From CAZKEG01 sp964601575 (lineage in GTDB: Bacteria > Desulfobacterota > Thermodesulfobacteria > Thermodesulfobacteriales > Thermodesulfatatoraceae): a stretch of DNA of 55,256 bases. The notes beneath the pieces were generated by a model. That model saw only the letters and a program-made list of their open reading frames with translations. It did no database searches and had not been told where the DNA came from. The position numbers and the translations under genes are program-made. Of the stretch, positions 41,411 to 49,503 are shown in pieces; the first letter of the stretch is position 1; each line of letters opens with the position of its first letter. The stretch spans positions 1 to 55,256 of the forward strand of contig CAZROA010000005.1 in assembly GCA_964601575.1 (NCBI GenBank), read 5' to 3'.

Positions 41411-42811
41411 ATGAGAGATCGGGTCCTTATTGCCAATCGCGGTGAGATCGCCCTTCGCATCATGGAGGCGTGTGATAACCTGGATCTTGAATTTGTGGTG
41501 GTCTATACCCCGGGTGATGAGCAGAGTCTCCACGTAAAATTGGCCAAAAAGAGAAAGATTCCCTGTTTCCGTATCTCCAGTTACCGCGATGCCAATGATA
41601 TCTTGGCCGTAGCCGATGAGGCCAAGTGTACGGCCATTCATCCGGGTTATGGTTTTTTTGCCGAAGATTTTCGGTTCGCCCGCCGGGTGGTCAAGCGGAG
41701 CAATCCCTTGGTCTTCATTGGCCCGCGCTGGGAAGTGATCAGGGACTTGGGGCACAAACTAAACGTCAAAAAGCTGGCCCATTCCTTGGGTATTCCAGTC
41801 ATTCCCGGGACCATTTCGCCTATCTATAGCGAGCTTGAGGCCGAAGTGAAGGCCGAGGAACTCTTCCTCTGGCAGGAAGAACAAAAGATCGAGGCCCCAA
41901 GGCTCCTGATCAAGGCCGCCGCTGGTGGTGGGGGCATGGGCATCGAAGAGGTCCATGATCTAGACCAAGTGCGGGCGGTCTTCCGCCGGATCAGGGCCTA
42001 TGCCAAGCGCCAGTTCGGGGACGAAGGGGTGGTGATGGAGGTTTGTCTCCGTGACTACCATCACCTCGAGGTCCAGATCCTTGGTAATCAATATGGTGAA
42101 TTGGTTCACTTCGGTACCAGGAATTGTACTATTCAGAGTATTGGACGGCAGAAAAGGATTGAGATCGCCCCGGGCTTTGATCCTTCTTACACCACCTATC
42201 CCTTTGAGGCGGAAAAGATCCTTGAGAAGATCATTTCCTATTCCCTAAAGCTCGCCGCCCATGTGGGCTATGACAGCGTGGGTACCTGGGAGTGGTTGGT
42301 AACCCGGGAGGGTAAGGCCTATCTCATGGAGGTCAATACCCGTATCCAGGTAGAAAATGAGATCTCGGCCCGGATCAGCCGGGTCAAGGGTAAAGAGCCC
42401 AACCTCATCGAGGAACAGATCAGGGCGGCCTTTGGTGAGCGCCTGGGATACAAACAACAGGACATTTCCTTTGAAGGGACCAGCATTGAATTCCGTCTGA
42501 TTGCCGAAGATACCAAACAAGGCTTTCGGCCCCTTTCCGGGGTGATCAATCGCTTCGAATTTCCTAAATACGAATGGCTTCGCGTGCGCACCCATGTCCC
42601 CTCGGATGAACCCTATCGCATCCCCACAGAGTTTGACCCTAATCTGGCCTTGGGTATTGTTTGGGGAAAGGATACCTTTGAGGCCGAAGAGAGGGGGCGG
42701 CTGTTCTTGAACCGGGTGGTTATCGAAGGAAAGACTCCCAAGGGAGAAACCCTGGTGACCAATATTCCCTATCTTAAGGAAAAACTTTCAGAGATCTTGA
42801 AATTCTCATGA
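41411..42811 (+). CDS. Divergent biotin carboxylase subunit
   Basis: ATP-grasp enzyme that carboxylates biotin with bicarbonate. The 466-aa protein has the AccC opening RVLIANRGEIALRIMEACDNL, AIHPGYGFFAEDFRFARR, the glycine-rich ATP loop KAAAGGGGMGIE, and YLMEVNTRIQVE. Two usually invariant blocks differ: the RRHQK block reads IGRQK (residues 244-248) and VEHPVTE reads VENEISA (314-320), so this is a distant relative of standard AccC. ATGA overlap with the carboxyltransferase gene. With the next three genes it makes a complete biotin-dependent carboxylase; acetyl-CoA is the likeliest substrate but is not proven. Confidence 0.85.
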   Translation: MRDRVLIANRGEIALRIMEACDNLDLEFVVVYTPGDEQSLHVKLAKKRKIPCFRISSYRDANDILAVADEAKCTAIHPGYGFFAEDFRFARRVVKRSNPLVFIGPRWEVIRDLGHKLNVKKLAHSLGIPVIPGTISPIYSELEAEVKAEELFLWQEEQKIEAPRLLIKAAAGGGGMGIEEVHDLDQVRAVFRRIRAYAKRQFGDEGVVMEVCLRDYHHLEVQILGNQYGELVHFGTRNCTIQSIGRQKRIEIAPGFDPSYTTYPFEAEKILEKIISYSLKLAAHVGYDSVGTWEWLVTREGKAYLMEVNTRIQVENEISARISRVKGKEPNLIEEQIRAAFGERLGYKQQDISFEGTSIEFRLIAEDTKQGFRPLSGVINRFEFPKYEWLRVRTHVPSDEPYRIPTEFDPNLALGIVWGKDTFEAEERGRLFLNRVVIEGKTPKGETLVTNIPYLKEKLSEILKFS

Positions 42812-45051
42812 GTGAGATATTTCGTCACCTAAATGACCTGATCGATCGAGTCCATTACCTCCAGGACATCAAAGGCGAGGAATGGGGAGGCTGTCCCTAT
42901 ATCTTAGAGGAGCTCCTCAAACTCAAGGATCGTTTCTATGAAGTGGCTGACGATCATTTAGAAGATATCTTAAAGAGTCTTGAGAGCCGTCTGGAGATCC
43001 TTGAAGAAAGGGCGGCCAAGGACCTGACCCCTTATGAAATAGTCAAGATTACCCGTAATCCTCAGCGGTTTACCCTATTAGACATCCTGGAGAACGTCTA
43101 TGATTCCTATACCGAACTCGGTGGGGAAGGGGAGACCAACATCGACCCGGCCATGGTTTGTGCCCGGGCCATGATCGCCAGGAGGGTAGGGGGCAAGGTC
43201 TATCTTCACCAGGTCATTGTCATTGGGCACGAAAAGGGCCACGGCGAAGAATACCGCACCGGGGGGAGTGCCAAGCCCTGGGGAAACGAGAAGGCCCTGC
43301 GTTATATGCGAGTGGCGGAGACCGAGGGGATTCCGATTCACTTTTATATCTTCACCCCCGGCGCCTATCCCATCGAGGACTATCCCGGGGCTGCCCAGCA
43401 GATCGCCAGGAACCTCTATTTCATGACCAAATTGCGGGTCCCTACCGTGGCCTTTATTTCTGAGGGAGGCTCCGGCGGGGCTGAGGCCATTGGCCTGGCA
43501 GACATCCGTCTGATGGCCTCTTGCGGTTATTATTCGGTAATCAGCCCTGAAGGGGCCGCAGCCATCGAGGGCAAGCTCAAAGAAGGGGAACGCCCTCCCC
43601 GGGAATTGGTTGAATTTTGCGCCCGCCAACTGAAGATCACCGCCGAAGATAATCTGCGCCTGGGGACCATTGATCGGATCGTCCCCGAGCCACCCCTTGG
43701 CGCCAGGCGAAACGACTATCAATTCTTTAAACGCCTGCGCTACGAGATCATCCGGGCCACCGATGAGGTGGTCTTAAGGACAAAGAGTCTCAAGGCCTTC
43801 CGCACTTATGCCTTACGCCGAAAAAAAGAAGAAGAAAATCCTCCGGAGGACTTCGACGTCTACGTCCGCTGGGAACTCTCTGAGGTCGAGATAGAAAAAC
43901 TCCTTGACCTTCGCTCGAAAAAATATCGAAGCATGACCCGTTGGGCGGTGAAGGTCCCCAAGTCTTCCCTGAAGAGTTGTCTGGAAAAGACCCAGGACTT
44001 TGGAGCACGGTTTTATCATGACTTGCGTTACGGGGTACTAAAACAGGGCCAAAAGATGCTCCAACGCCTGATGGAGGAGGTTTCAAGCGAAGGGGCGGTG
44101 CTGATCAAACAAGTCACCGAACCTTTTAAGGCGGTCTATGATCTGTTAGGGGCCAAGGGTAAACGACCCCGACCGAAGATCGTCTCCAGCGAAGAACAGG
44201 CCTTGGAGGACATGGGCGAACTTTATGTTAGCCCCTTGGCCCTTGAAGACCGTACGGTCACCTGCCCCAATGCCGAAAGATACGGCTGCCCTGACATCTG
44301 GGTCCCGGATCTTTACGGTGAATTCTGTGGAGTTTGTCCTAACTGTGGCTATCATTTCCCCTTGGAATATGAGTGGTACCTCAAAAATGTCTTTGACGCC
44401 AAGAGTGTCAAGGAATTCAACGAAGATATCGCCTCAGGGAACCCCCTGGGCTTTGAGGGCTATGATAAAAAGCTTGAGCAGGCCCGCCGGCGTTCTGGCC
44501 GACGCTCGGGGATCATCACCTTTAACGCCCAGGTAGGTGGTATCTCTCTGATGGTAGCCATGTTGATCGCCGACTTCCGTCAAGGCACGGTAGGGGTGGC
44601 TGAAGGGGAGAAATTTATTCGGGCCTGTGATCGGGCTCGGATCATGAAAAGGCCTTTTTTGGCCTTTGTCCATACCACCGGGGGGATTCGTATCCATGAA
44701 GGTACTTTGGGCGTGGTCCAGATGCCGCGGTGTACCATGGCGGTGCGGGAATATATCGATGCCGGAGGACTTTATTTGGTGGTCTATGACAACAATTCTT
44801 ACGCCGGACCGGTGGCCAGTTTCCTGGGATGTTCACCTTATCAGTTTGCCATTCGGTCAACGCGGATAGGTTTTGCCGGCCCAAGGGTCATCCGAGAGAC
44901 TACCGGGGAGGAGATTCCACCTGATTATCACAGTGCCGAAAACGCCCTGCGTCGTGGTCATATTCAAGGGATTTGGGATCGACGGGAATTACGTAAGAAA
45001 CTCTATCAGGCCCTACTGACTATGGGCGGGAAAAATCTCTATTATCGTTAG
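42808..45051 (+). CDS. Fused carboxyltransferase, alpha then beta domain
   Basis: A 747-aa fusion of the two acetyl-CoA carboxylase carboxyltransferase subunits. The N-terminal half is AccA-like (VIGHEKGHGEEYRT, FIFTPGAYPIEDYPG-type segment, EGGSGGAEAIGLAD, YSVISPEGAAAI). The C-terminal half is AccD-like: a four-cysteine zinc site (about 486-514, CPNAERYGC ... CGVCPNC), then HTTGGIRIHEGTLGVVQMPRC and DNNSYAGPVASFLG. Order is alpha-beta, opposite to eukaryotic-type fusions. Oxyanion glycines are present in both halves. Overlaps the carboxylase gene by 4 nt; next gene starts 2 nt after its stop. Other acyl-CoA substrates cannot be excluded. Confidence 0.87.
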   Translation: MSEIFRHLNDLIDRVHYLQDIKGEEWGGCPYILEELLKLKDRFYEVADDHLEDILKSLESRLEILEERAAKDLTPYEIVKITRNPQRFTLLDILENVYDSYTELGGEGETNIDPAMVCARAMIARRVGGKVYLHQVIVIGHEKGHGEEYRTGGSAKPWGNEKALRYMRVAETEGIPIHFYIFTPGAYPIEDYPGAAQQIARNLYFMTKLRVPTVAFISEGGSGGAEAIGLADIRLMASCGYYSVISPEGAAAIEGKLKEGERPPRELVEFCARQLKITAEDNLRLGTIDRIVPEPPLGARRNDYQFFKRLRYEIIRATDEVVLRTKSLKAFRTYALRRKKEEENPPEDFDVYVRWELSEVEIEKLLDLRSKKYRSMTRWAVKVPKSSLKSCLEKTQDFGARFYHDLRYGVLKQGQKMLQRLMEEVSSEGAVLIKQVTEPFKAVYDLLGAKGKRPRPKIVSSEEQALEDMGELYVSPLALEDRTVTCPNAERYGCPDIWVPDLYGEFCGVCPNCGYHFPLEYEWYLKNVFDAKSVKEFNEDIASGNPLGFEGYDKKLEQARRRSGRRSGIITFNAQVGGISLMVAMLIADFRQGTVGVAEGEKFIRACDRARIMKRPFLAFVHTTGGIRIHEGTLGVVQMPRCTMAVREYIDAGGLYLVVYDNNSYAGPVASFLGCSPYQFAIRSTRIGFAGPRVIRETTGEEIPPDYHSAENALRRGHIQGIWDRRELRKKLYQALLTMGGKNLYYR

Positions 45052-45053
45052 CC

Positions 45054-45710
45054 ATGGCCTTTGATCATCAAGAAATAAACCAATTGCTACAACAATTGCG
45101 GGCCAATCCCTATCGCTATCACGTGGTCACCACCCCGCACACCGGTTATCTCCGTCGTTTTTTGGTCAAGGAAGGAGACAGGGTAGTCGGGCCTTCGGGT
45201 AAATGGCTTGAAAGACCGGGGACCGGGCTCTTTGTCCTTGAAAGAGAGCGAAACGAAAAGATCATCCGTGCCCACACCACCGGTGAGGTCTATAAGGTCC
45301 ATCAACGGTATGAAGGCCAGTTCGTCGAGGCCTATCAACCGGTATTAGAGATCCGGCATGCCTTGACCCAAGAAGAGATCATTGCCGAGCTCCTGCAAAA
45401 GAGCCTCCACATCGTCAAGGCCCCGGAAAAGGCCCGTTATCTCCTGGCTCCCCAGTTGGCCAGAAAAATAGAAAAGGAAGGTGAAGGGAGGGTGGTCATC
45501 CAGCCTGGGGAAGAACTGGTCATCATGTCTTTTATGAAACGTGAGACCCCTATTGTCCACGAAGGCCCGCCAATGGTCGTCTTTCGGGTCTTTTTCTCCC
45601 ACCAACAGATGGTCGAACAAGGGGCTCCTTTACTCGGTCTATGTTCCCAGAAAGAACTCCCCTACATCCAGAAACTAATCAGCCGTATCAAGGAAGAATG
45701 GCCGGAGTAA
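45054..45710 (+). CDS. Tandem biotinyl-domain protein, probable biotin carboxyl carrier
   Basis: A 218-aa protein with two biotinyl/lipoyl-like beta-barrels. The first (about 22-100: TPHTGYLRRFLVKEGDRV ... GEVYKVHQRYEGQFVEAYQPVLEI) has ERERNE (63-68) where the biotin loop should be and no lysine there. The second (about 145-200: PGEELVIMSFMKRETPIV ... MVEQGAPLLGL) keeps a Met-Lys pair (K162) in the position of the canonical AMKM loop. I therefore expect K162 to carry biotin. Context supports this: it lies between the fused carboxyltransferase and the biotin ligase. Family assignment is by pattern, not identity, so certainty is moderate. Confidence 0.7.
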   Translation: MAFDHQEINQLLQQLRANPYRYHVVTTPHTGYLRRFLVKEGDRVVGPSGKWLERPGTGLFVLERERNEKIIRAHTTGEVYKVHQRYEGQFVEAYQPVLEIRHALTQEEIIAELLQKSLHIVKAPEKARYLLAPQLARKIEKEGEGRVVIQPGEELVIMSFMKRETPIVHEGPPMVVFRVFFSHQQMVEQGAPLLGLCSQKELPYIQKLISRIKEEWPE

Positions 45711-46591
45711 GACGCCTTCCGGCTTGGGAAGAAAGGCTCAAGGCCAAATTTATCGAGGCCAAAGAGGCTATCGAGAGACTTGCTCCTGAACCTTTAAGAC
45801 GCGGGGCAGATATTGCTCGGGTAGTACTTGCCTTTGAGGAACTTCCGCGGGCCATGGATTTTCTGCGAAAGCTCTTGGATAATCCCTTTCCTTATCTCTC
45901 TGGCCCTTTACCCAACGGCACGGTGGTCTTGGCCCGGCGTCTCTCCCAGGCCAAAGGTCGTTTCGGGAGGAGATGGGAGGCCAAGGAAGGAGGGCTTTGG
46001 ATGGCGCTAGCCTTTTATGATGACCTTCTCCCCGAGGTCAAGGGCTGGTTTCCCATCCTCTTCGGTCTGGCGGTGACCAAGGCCTTGCAAGCCTTAGGGG
46101 CACCGGTGGCCTTGAAATGGATCAACGATGTCCATCTTGCCAAGCAGAAGATCTGTGGGGTCCTTATTGAGCAGGCCGTCTGCCGGGGAGAGACCTGGTC
46201 CTTGGTTGGGTTAGGGATAAACGTTAACAACGAACCCCCGGAGGAGGTGCCGGCCTTGAGTCTTAGACAAATCCTCGGACATGAACTCTCCTTAGAAGGG
46301 GTCTTTGGCCGTGTTCTGGCCGAAATAGCCAAGTTCTATGGTCTTTTTAAAGAGTACGAGGCCAAGCTCTTGGAGGCGCGCTACGAAGAGAACAAACCCT
46401 TAAACCCTTTGCTAGAGGCCTTCCTGGCCCTTTCAGATACCTTGGGGGAAAGGATCTTTTTTGGTCACAATCTAGACTTAGAATACGAAATAGGATGGGC
46501 CAAAGATATCTCCTCAACCGGTGCCCTGATCATTGAAACCCCACAAGGAGAGATGGAATTTTTAAGCGGCGAAATCGCTTACTTGTCCTGA
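45698..46591 (+). CDS. Biotin--protein ligase (BirA-type, no DNA-binding domain)
   Basis: Attaches biotin to the carrier lysine through biotinyl-AMP. Catalytic motifs: KGRFGRRWEAKEGGLWMALAF (GRGRxGRxW-type biotinyl-AMP loop) and LKWINDVHLAKQKICGVLIE (KWPND motif), with LVGLGINVNN. The N-terminal 50 residues are helical and are not a helix-turn-helix, so it is not a repressor. A C-terminal SH3-like part (EYEIGWAKDISSTGALII) is present. ATG 45698 follows AAGGA and overlaps the carrier gene by 13 nt; the frame reaching 45641 has no support. Length 297 aa. Confidence 0.87.
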   Translation: MAGVRRLPAWEERLKAKFIEAKEAIERLAPEPLRRGADIARVVLAFEELPRAMDFLRKLLDNPFPYLSGPLPNGTVVLARRLSQAKGRFGRRWEAKEGGLWMALAFYDDLLPEVKGWFPILFGLAVTKALQALGAPVALKWINDVHLAKQKICGVLIEQAVCRGETWSLVGLGINVNNEPPEEVPALSLRQILGHELSLEGVFGRVLAEIAKFYGLFKEYEAKLLEARYEENKPLNPLLEAFLALSDTLGERIFFGHNLDLEYEIGWAKDISSTGALIIETPQGEMEFLSGEIAYLS

Positions 46592-46692
46592 CTTTTACCC
46601 GCTTGATCCCTAAACTCCAAACGTTTTTGCCTGAGGATAAATTTTTTGTTTTTAGAATGGCCCCTGTGAATGGCTAAACTTGAATAATTCTC

Positions 46693-46746
46693 TTGACAAA
46701 GAAATCTCTCTTTGCTTTGGTGTTACTAAAAACTAAATATTAGCAC
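46693..46746 (+). promoter_or_regulatory. NikR-like operator and -35 box before nikK
   Basis: GTGTTAC (46720-46726), 13 nt, then TTAGCAC (46740-46746): the first half matches the inverted repeat GTGTTAC-N13/14-GTAACAC that I recall for deltaproteobacterial NikR, the second half matches 5 of 7. A TTGACA box lies at 46693-46698, so the operator would cover the -10 and start region and repress when nickel is plentiful. The operator ends 4 nt before the GGAGG of nikK. No nikR gene is in the window. Confidence 0.5.
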
Positions 46747-46759
46747 AAAGGAGGATCAA

Positions 46760-47578
46760 ATGAAAAAGTTGGTGTCTCTTATCCTTTTGCTCTTGGCCAT
46801 GATCACTGGTAACGCCTGGGCCCATTTTCAGCTCCTGCTTCCGTCCGATGATATGGTGGCGGTTAACGATAGTCATCGCCTAAGTCTCTTTCTCTGTTTT
46901 ACTCACCCCATGGAAGGTGGGCCGAGTATGGAGATGAAGCGCCCAGAGGCCTTTGGGGTCTTCGTCCGCGGACATAAAATCAACCTTGAAGACTCGCTCA
47001 AGGCCATCAAGGTTCCCCTCTATCCCGCCTGGCACCCAGAGGCCCGGACGACTAAAGGCCTAGTCACCGCTTGGAAGGCGGTCTATCAATTACGTCGCCC
47101 CGGAGATCACATCTTTTACGTGGTGCCTAAGGCCTATTTCGAACCGGCGGAGGAGAAATTTATCAAACAGATTACCAAGGTGGTGGTAAATGCCTTTGGG
47201 GCCGAAGAAGGATGGGACCAGCGAGTGGGCCTTAAGGCCGAGATCATACCCCTTACCAGGCCCTACGGGTTGTGGGAAGGGAATACCTTCCGTGGGATGG
47301 TCTTGATCAATGGTAAACCGGCTCCGGATCTCGAGGTGGAGGTCGAGTATTACAATCGGGATGGGCGGGTGCAGGTCCCCAAGGAGCCTTTAGTTACCCA
47401 GGTGGTAAAGACCGATAAAAATGGGGTCTTTTCTTATACCATTCCTTGGGCTGGTTGGTGGGGTTTTTCGGCCCTTGGTGATGGCGGTACCCTCAAGAAA
47501 GATGGTAAGAGTTATCCGGTAGAACTCGATGCCGTCATCTGGATCAAGGCCTATCCTCGTCCACAAGGGGTGAAATAA
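46760..47578 (+). CDS. nikK: NikK-type periplasmic nickel protein (DUF4198)
   Basis: A 272-aa exported DUF4198 protein: Sec signal peptide (LVSLILLLLAMITGNAWA) with predicted cleavage after AWA, so the mature protein begins His-Phe. Family features include the HFQLLLPSDDMV start, FTHPMEGGPSMEM, RPGDHIFYVVPKAYFEPAEEKFI, and a C-terminal Ig-like part ending WIKAYPRP. In NikKMLQO systems NikK is the periplasmic accessory component. Its stop and the nikM ATG overlap (TAATG). SD AAAGGAGG at about 46746-46754. Confidence 0.86.
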   Translation: MKKLVSLILLLLAMITGNAWAHFQLLLPSDDMVAVNDSHRLSLFLCFTHPMEGGPSMEMKRPEAFGVFVRGHKINLEDSLKAIKVPLYPAWHPEARTTKGLVTAWKAVYQLRRPGDHIFYVVPKAYFEPAEEKFIKQITKVVVNAFGAEEGWDQRVGLKAEIIPLTRPYGLWEGNTFRGMVLINGKPAPDLEVEVEYYNRDGRVQVPKEPLVTQVVKTDKNGVFSYTIPWAGWWGFSALGDGGTLKKDGKSYPVELDAVIWIKAYPRPQGVK

Positions 47579-48180
47579 TGCATATCTCCGAGGGAGTTCT
47601 CTCCGCCCCGGTCCTCCTCACCGGGGCGGTGGCCACTACCGTGGGAGTGATCATCGGCCTTAAGCAACTTTCCGCTGAAAAGATCCCGCAGGTGGCCCTT
47701 TTGTCTGCGGCCTTTTTTGTCGCCTCTTTGGTCCACGTCCCTTTGGGGCCCAGTTCGGTCCATCTCATCCTAAACGGCCTTATAGGAATGATTCTCGGGT
47801 GGCTTTGTTTCCCCGCCTTATTGGTGGCCCTGTTCTTACAGGCGGTCCTCTTTCAGTTCGGGGGCCTGACTACCTTGGGTGTGAATACCTTCAACATGGC
47901 CTTCCCAGGAGTGGTGGTCTATTATCTCTTTCGCCCCTGGATAAAGGGAAGGCCACTTATCTCTTCTATCGGTGCCTTTCTAGCCGGGGCCCTAGGGGTG
48001 CTTTTGGCCGGGATCTTTGTGGCCCTGGAACTCTCCCTTACCGGAGAAAATTTTAAGGCTGCGGCCAAGTTAATCCTCATGGCCCATCTCCCTATCATGA
48101 TCATCGAAGGGATAGTGACCATCCTCATCGTCGGTTTTCTCCAAAAGGTGAGGCCGGAAATCCTTTGGGAAGGAGGCTAG
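47578..48180 (+). CDS. nikM: Nickel transporter substrate-specific component NikM
   Basis: A 200-aa polytopic membrane protein of the CbiM/NikM family, the S component of an ECF-type nickel importer. The N-terminus MHISEGVLSAPVLL carries the invariant His2 that ligates Ni(II) through the amino-terminal peptide. Further blocks: HVPLGPSSVHLILNGLIG and FQFGGLTTLGVNTFNMAFPG, both with conserved His/Asn residues, and six to seven hydrophobic segments. Neighbouring nikK and nikL indicate nickel rather than cobalt. Confidence 0.92.
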   Translation: MHISEGVLSAPVLLTGAVATTVGVIIGLKQLSAEKIPQVALLSAAFFVASLVHVPLGPSSVHLILNGLIGMILGWLCFPALLVALFLQAVLFQFGGLTTLGVNTFNMAFPGVVVYYLFRPWIKGRPLISSIGAFLAGALGVLLAGIFVALELSLTGENFKAAAKLILMAHLPIMIIEGIVTILIVGFLQKVRPEILWEGG

Positions 48181-48183
48181 AGA

Positions 48184-48762
48184 GTGAAAAAATTTCCCTT
48201 TTTCTTGATCCTTTTTCTCTCCTTTTCTTCCATAGCCCTGGCCCATCGGGTCAATATCTTTGCCTATATCGAAGGAGAGGCCGTCAAGGGCGAGGTATAT
48301 TTCAGCGACGGCACCCCGGCCAAAGGGGCCTTGGTCACTCTTCAGCCCCTCAACAGCTCACAGATCTTGGCCAAGACCAAGACCGATCAAGAAGGACAAT
48401 TTAGCCTTTCTCTCCCCAAAGGTTTAAAAGAGAAAGAAGTGCGGGTGGTGGCCCTAGCGGAAATGGGCCACCGGGCGGAGATGAAACTGGCTTTAAAACC
48501 AGAAGCCCCAGGCCCTCAAGAAAGGCCTCTAATCACCAACCAAGAGACGGCCCCAGCGGTTACGGCTTCCCTTTCGGAAAAGGAAATTATTTCTTTGGTC
48601 GATCAGGAATTGCAAAAAGAGTTGGCTCCGATCAAGTCCCTTTTAGAGGAGATCCTTAAAGAGCTTCAAAGACCTTCTTTTTCGGAGGTCATCGGGGGCA
48701 TTGGTTATATCTTCGGGCTCTTTGGCCTCATAGCCTGGGCCTACTCACGAAGGGGTAAATGA
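48184..48762 (+). CDS. nikL: NikL-type accessory membrane protein
   Basis: A 192-aa protein that replaces NikN/CbiN in NikKMLQO systems. Signal peptide (FFLILFLSFSSIALA) with cleavage before His, giving a mature start HRVNIFAYIEGE; an Ig/carboxypeptidase-regulatory-like domain (VKGEVYFSDGTPAKGALVTL); a charged helical linker (EKEIISLVDQELQKELAP); and a C-terminal membrane segment (GGIGYIFGLFGLIAWAYSRR). GTG start 48184 with AAGGAGG upstream. ATGA overlap with nikQ. Confidence 0.84.
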   Translation: MKKFPFFLILFLSFSSIALAHRVNIFAYIEGEAVKGEVYFSDGTPAKGALVTLQPLNSSQILAKTKTDQEGQFSLSLPKGLKEKEVRVVALAEMGHRAEMKLALKPEAPGPQERPLITNQETAPAVTASLSEKEIISLVDQELQKELAPIKSLLEEILKELQRPSFSEVIGGIGYIFGLFGLIAWAYSRRGK

Positions 48763-49499
48763 AAAATAACGAGGCCTTTTTAAAAAGATGTGATCCCCGG
48801 GTGAAGATCCTTTTGGCCTTTTGGCTGGCCATCGTGGTGGCCTTGACCTATCGTTTTTCGGTCCTGGCCTTGGCCGGGGGTTTTTGTGCCCTTTTGTTAG
48901 GGCTTTCTGGATTTCATCCGAAAGAACTCTTCAAAAAACTGGGGCTGGTCAATCTCTTTCTGATCCTGGTCGTCCTGACCTTACCTTTTACCACCCCAGG
49001 GGAAGGGCTCTTTCGACTGGGACCGATCTCGGCCTCCAAAGAAGGGATCATCTTTGCCCTTTTGGTCTTTCTCAAGTCGAACTTGATCATTTTGGCCTCT
49101 CTCTGTCTCCTTTCTACCTCCTCTATCTTCAGCCTGGCCCATGCCTTGCATCATCTCAAGGTGCCGGCGAAATTGGTCCAGTTACTCTTCTTTACCTTTC
49201 GCTATCTCCACGTCATTCAGCGGGAATCTCAACGCCTTTTTGAGGCTGCCTCCCTAAGGGGCTTTAACCCGCGGACTAATCTCTTTACCTATCGCACTAC
49301 CGCCTATTTGGTTGGGAATCTCTTGGTGAGAAGCTATGATCGCTCGCAACGGGTATATGAAGCCATGCTATGCCGAGGCTTTAAGGGCACCTTTCCGGTC
49401 TATCATCATTTTTCTCTCAGGCGTGAAGACCTTTATTTTGGGCTTTTGGGTGGCATTTATCTCTTTTTTATGACAATATTGGATTATCTCGTTTTTTAA
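48759..49499 (+). CDS. nikQ: ECF transporter transmembrane component NikQ (CbiQ family)
   Basis: A 246-aa membrane protein of the CbiQ/EcfT family that couples the S component to the ATPase. It has about five hydrophobic segments (LLAFWLAIVVALTYRFSVLALAGGF onwards) and the family's cytoplasmic coupling helices, seen as EAASLRGFNPRTN and EAMLCRGFKGTFP, the two Ala-Arg-Gly-type motifs that contact NikO. Start ATG overlaps the nikL stop. 4 nt separate it from nikO. Confidence 0.91.
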   Translation: MKNNEAFLKRCDPRVKILLAFWLAIVVALTYRFSVLALAGGFCALLLGLSGFHPKELFKKLGLVNLFLILVVLTLPFTTPGEGLFRLGPISASKEGIIFALLVFLKSNLIILASLCLLSTSSIFSLAHALHHLKVPAKLVQLLFFTFRYLHVIQRESQRLFEAASLRGFNPRTNLFTYRTTAYLVGNLLVRSYDRSQRVYEAMLCRGFKGTFPVYHHFSLRREDLYFGLLGGIYLFFMTILDYLVF

Positions 49500-49503
49500 A
49501 TTT

